A stretch of 64,000 nucleotides of DNA from the NCBI GenBank assembly GCA_003994795.1, contig AP018269.1:930001-994000 (forward strand). Reading direction: 5' to 3'. This DNA comes from Cylindrospermum sp. NIES-4074 (GTDB lineage: Bacteria > Cyanobacteriota > Cyanobacteriia > Cyanobacteriales > Nostocaceae). Positions 62,944 to 64,000 of the stretch are shown here, one piece after another (position 1 is the stretch's first letter; each line of letters begins with the position of its first letter). Both the position numbers and the translations under genes were made by a program. The notes under the pieces were generated by a model that saw only the letters and a program-made list of their open reading frames with translations, did not search any database and was not told where the DNA came from.

Positions 62944-64000
62944 ATGACCATAAATCCAGTAGAAACTATCCTAGAGTTGAAAAAACCAGCAGCTCCTCAG
63001 ATTCTCTTCGGCACAGAAGTAGATGAAAAAAGCAGTAGTGAGCAATTCCTGCTGAGTATGTACGACTCTGTGCAAGCATCTATATTTGTAGTTGATGTTT
63101 TGGAAGATGGTGATTTCCGCTATCTAGCGCTTAATCCCACTCATGAACGGTGGCTTGGCATCCGCTCAGATGAACTCCGGGGCAAAAAACCAGAGGATAT
63201 TCTTTCTCCTGTGGATGCTGCCAGGGTGCGTCAGCATTATGCTGACTGTGTGCGTTTTGGCAAGACTATTTCTTATGAACAATGTTTGCAATTTCAGGGA
63301 AATTTTACTTGGTGGAGTACAACGTTAACGCCATTAAGGGATGCAAACTCGAGAATTTTCCGTCTGATTGGCACTAGCAGCAACATCACTCCTTCTAAAC
63401 AAGCAGAACAAGCGGGGGGAATGCAAGCTGAACGGGAAAGGTTGCTAGATGCGATCGCCAATCGGATTCGCCAATGTCAAGATTTAGACATAATTCTTCA
63501 GCAAACAGTCAAAGAAATTCGCCAGTTGCTAGATTGCGATCGCGTATTAATTTATCGCTTCCAGGCTGATAGCAGTGGCTTAATCATAGCCGAATCTACA
63601 ATCACAGCAGGTAGCGCCCTACTGGGGCAAAACATCCATGATCCTTGCTTTAGCAACTCACATCAAGAACGCTACAGACGTGGTTGTATTCAAGTTATTG
63701 AGGATATTTATGCAGCCGGATTACATCCTTGCCATAGAGATTTCCTCGCGGCTTTGCAGGTGCGAGCTAATCTTATTGTACCGATTTTGTTACAACAGGA
63801 TTTATGGGGGTTGTTGATTGCCCAACATTGCCATCAACCCCATCAATGGCAACAGCCAGAAATAGACTTACTCAAACAACTAGCAACCCAAATGGGGATT
63901 GCCGCCCAGCAAACAGAGTTACATTATCAGGTAAAATCTCTCCAAGCGCAACTGGAGTTACAAAAGCAGCAAGCGCGGAACTCTCAAGGTTTAGTGCGAC
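62944..64000 (+). CDS. PAS-GAF sensor protein, cyanobacteriochrome-like, cut by window edge
   Basis: The start is ATG 62944, and 352 codons are visible before the edge. A PAS domain spans about residues 35-150 (SIFVVDVLEDGDFRYLALNP). A GAF domain follows at about 165-325 (LLDCDRVLIYRFQADSSGLI…). The GAF domain contains DPCF at 233-236 and PCHRDFL with Cys263-His264. Cys-His is the usual bilin-attachment pair, and D-x-C-F is the second-cysteine motif of DXCF-type cyanobacteriochromes, so it may bind phycocyanobilin or phycoviolobilin. Some similar GAF domains do not bind bilin. The visible end (KSLQAQLELQKQQA) is coiled coil. An output domain, probably a histidine kinase, should follow beyond the window. 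Confidence 0.85.
   Translation, partial: MTINPVETILELKKPAAPQILFGTEVDEKSSSEQFLLSMYDSVQASIFVVDVLEDGDFRYLALNPTHERWLGIRSDELRGKKPEDILSPVDAARVRQHYADCVRFGKTISYEQCLQFQGNFTWWSTTLTPLRDANSRIFRLIGTSSNITPSKQAEQAGGMQAERERLLDAIANRIRQCQDLDIILQQTVKEIRQLLDCDRVLIYRFQADSSGLIIAESTITAGSALLGQNIHDPCFSNSHQERYRRGCIQVIEDIYAAGLHPCHRDFLAALQVRANLIVPILLQQDLWGLLIAQHCHQPHQWQQPEIDLLKQLATQMGIAAQQTELHYQVKSLQAQLELQKQQARNSQGLVR

Noticed and set aside
62697-62951. 84-codon leftward frame upstream of the PAS-GAF gene
   Set aside because: It overlaps the sensor gene's start, has no ribosome site and no protein-like features.

Overview
The window looks like chromosomal DNA from a filamentous, probably heterocyst-forming cyanobacterium of the Nostoc/Anabaena/Calothrix type. 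The evidence is the gene set: ferredoxin-NADP reductase with a phycobilisome-linker domain, phosphoribulokinase, a high-light-inducible protein, a CAAD-domain thylakoid protein, cyanobacterial-type glutamate-cysteine ligase, and a 390-residue principal sigma factor. It is supported by many GCGATCGC (HIP1) octamers, heptameric tandem repeats and several families of palindromic interspersed repeats. The species cannot be named from this sequence alone.

Layout. 1-5.1 kb: an unidentified gene running off the left edge, diverging from a TerB-like/dynamin-like GTPase; then two mobile repeat elements, a small antitoxin-like gene whose HNH partner is reduced to 21 codons, and a tRNA with a CAT anticodon. 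5.2-10.3 kb: a LysM/M23 cell-wall hydrolase, trmL and gshA, all leftward. 10.4-16.7 kb: a leftward, overlapping pair of a 1491-residue SF1 helicase and a PLD-nuclease-like protein, a candidate defence module. 16.8-23.5 kb: an HDAC-fold deacetylase, an MscS channel, an SLH-domain exported protein, an alpha/beta hydrolase and a Ser/Thr kinase. 24.0-29.2 kb: a translationally coupled pair, a CHAT-like protease fused to an ATPase followed by an ATPase with fourteen near-identical WD40 repeats. This is the most interesting system in the window. 29.2-36.5 kb: a duplicated multi-hairpin repeat, two Uma2-type genes flanking uvrA, and an AlbA_2/HATPase + ParA pair. 36.6-39.6 kb: an intact 1674-bp insertion sequence lying inside the 5' end of a DUF928 gene, then a DUF2358 gene. 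39.7-52.7 kb: a sensor kinase, a CAAD protein, a second SLH protein, hom, petH, prk, metK, a pentapeptide protein, an epoxide-hydrolase-like enzyme and an hli gene. 52.8-64 kb: rpoD, gyrB, miaA, glcD, a GHL10-type secreted protein, a membrane protein, and the start of a PAS-GAF photoreceptor-like gene cut by the right edge.

The housekeeping genes are mostly single units with long non-coding leaders; the longest gaps lie between petH and prk and between rpoD and gyrB. The accessory genes form tightly packed pairs with 1-26 bp overlaps: helicase/PLD, CHAT/WD40, and AlbA_2/ParA. These are interleaved with mobile repeats. Three pieces of local history can be read directly. A 186-bp element flanked by a 15-bp duplication sits at the stop codon of the GTPase gene. 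A 286-bp element abuts the HNH remnant. The IS insertion in the DUF928 gene left an in-frame start inside the IS end.
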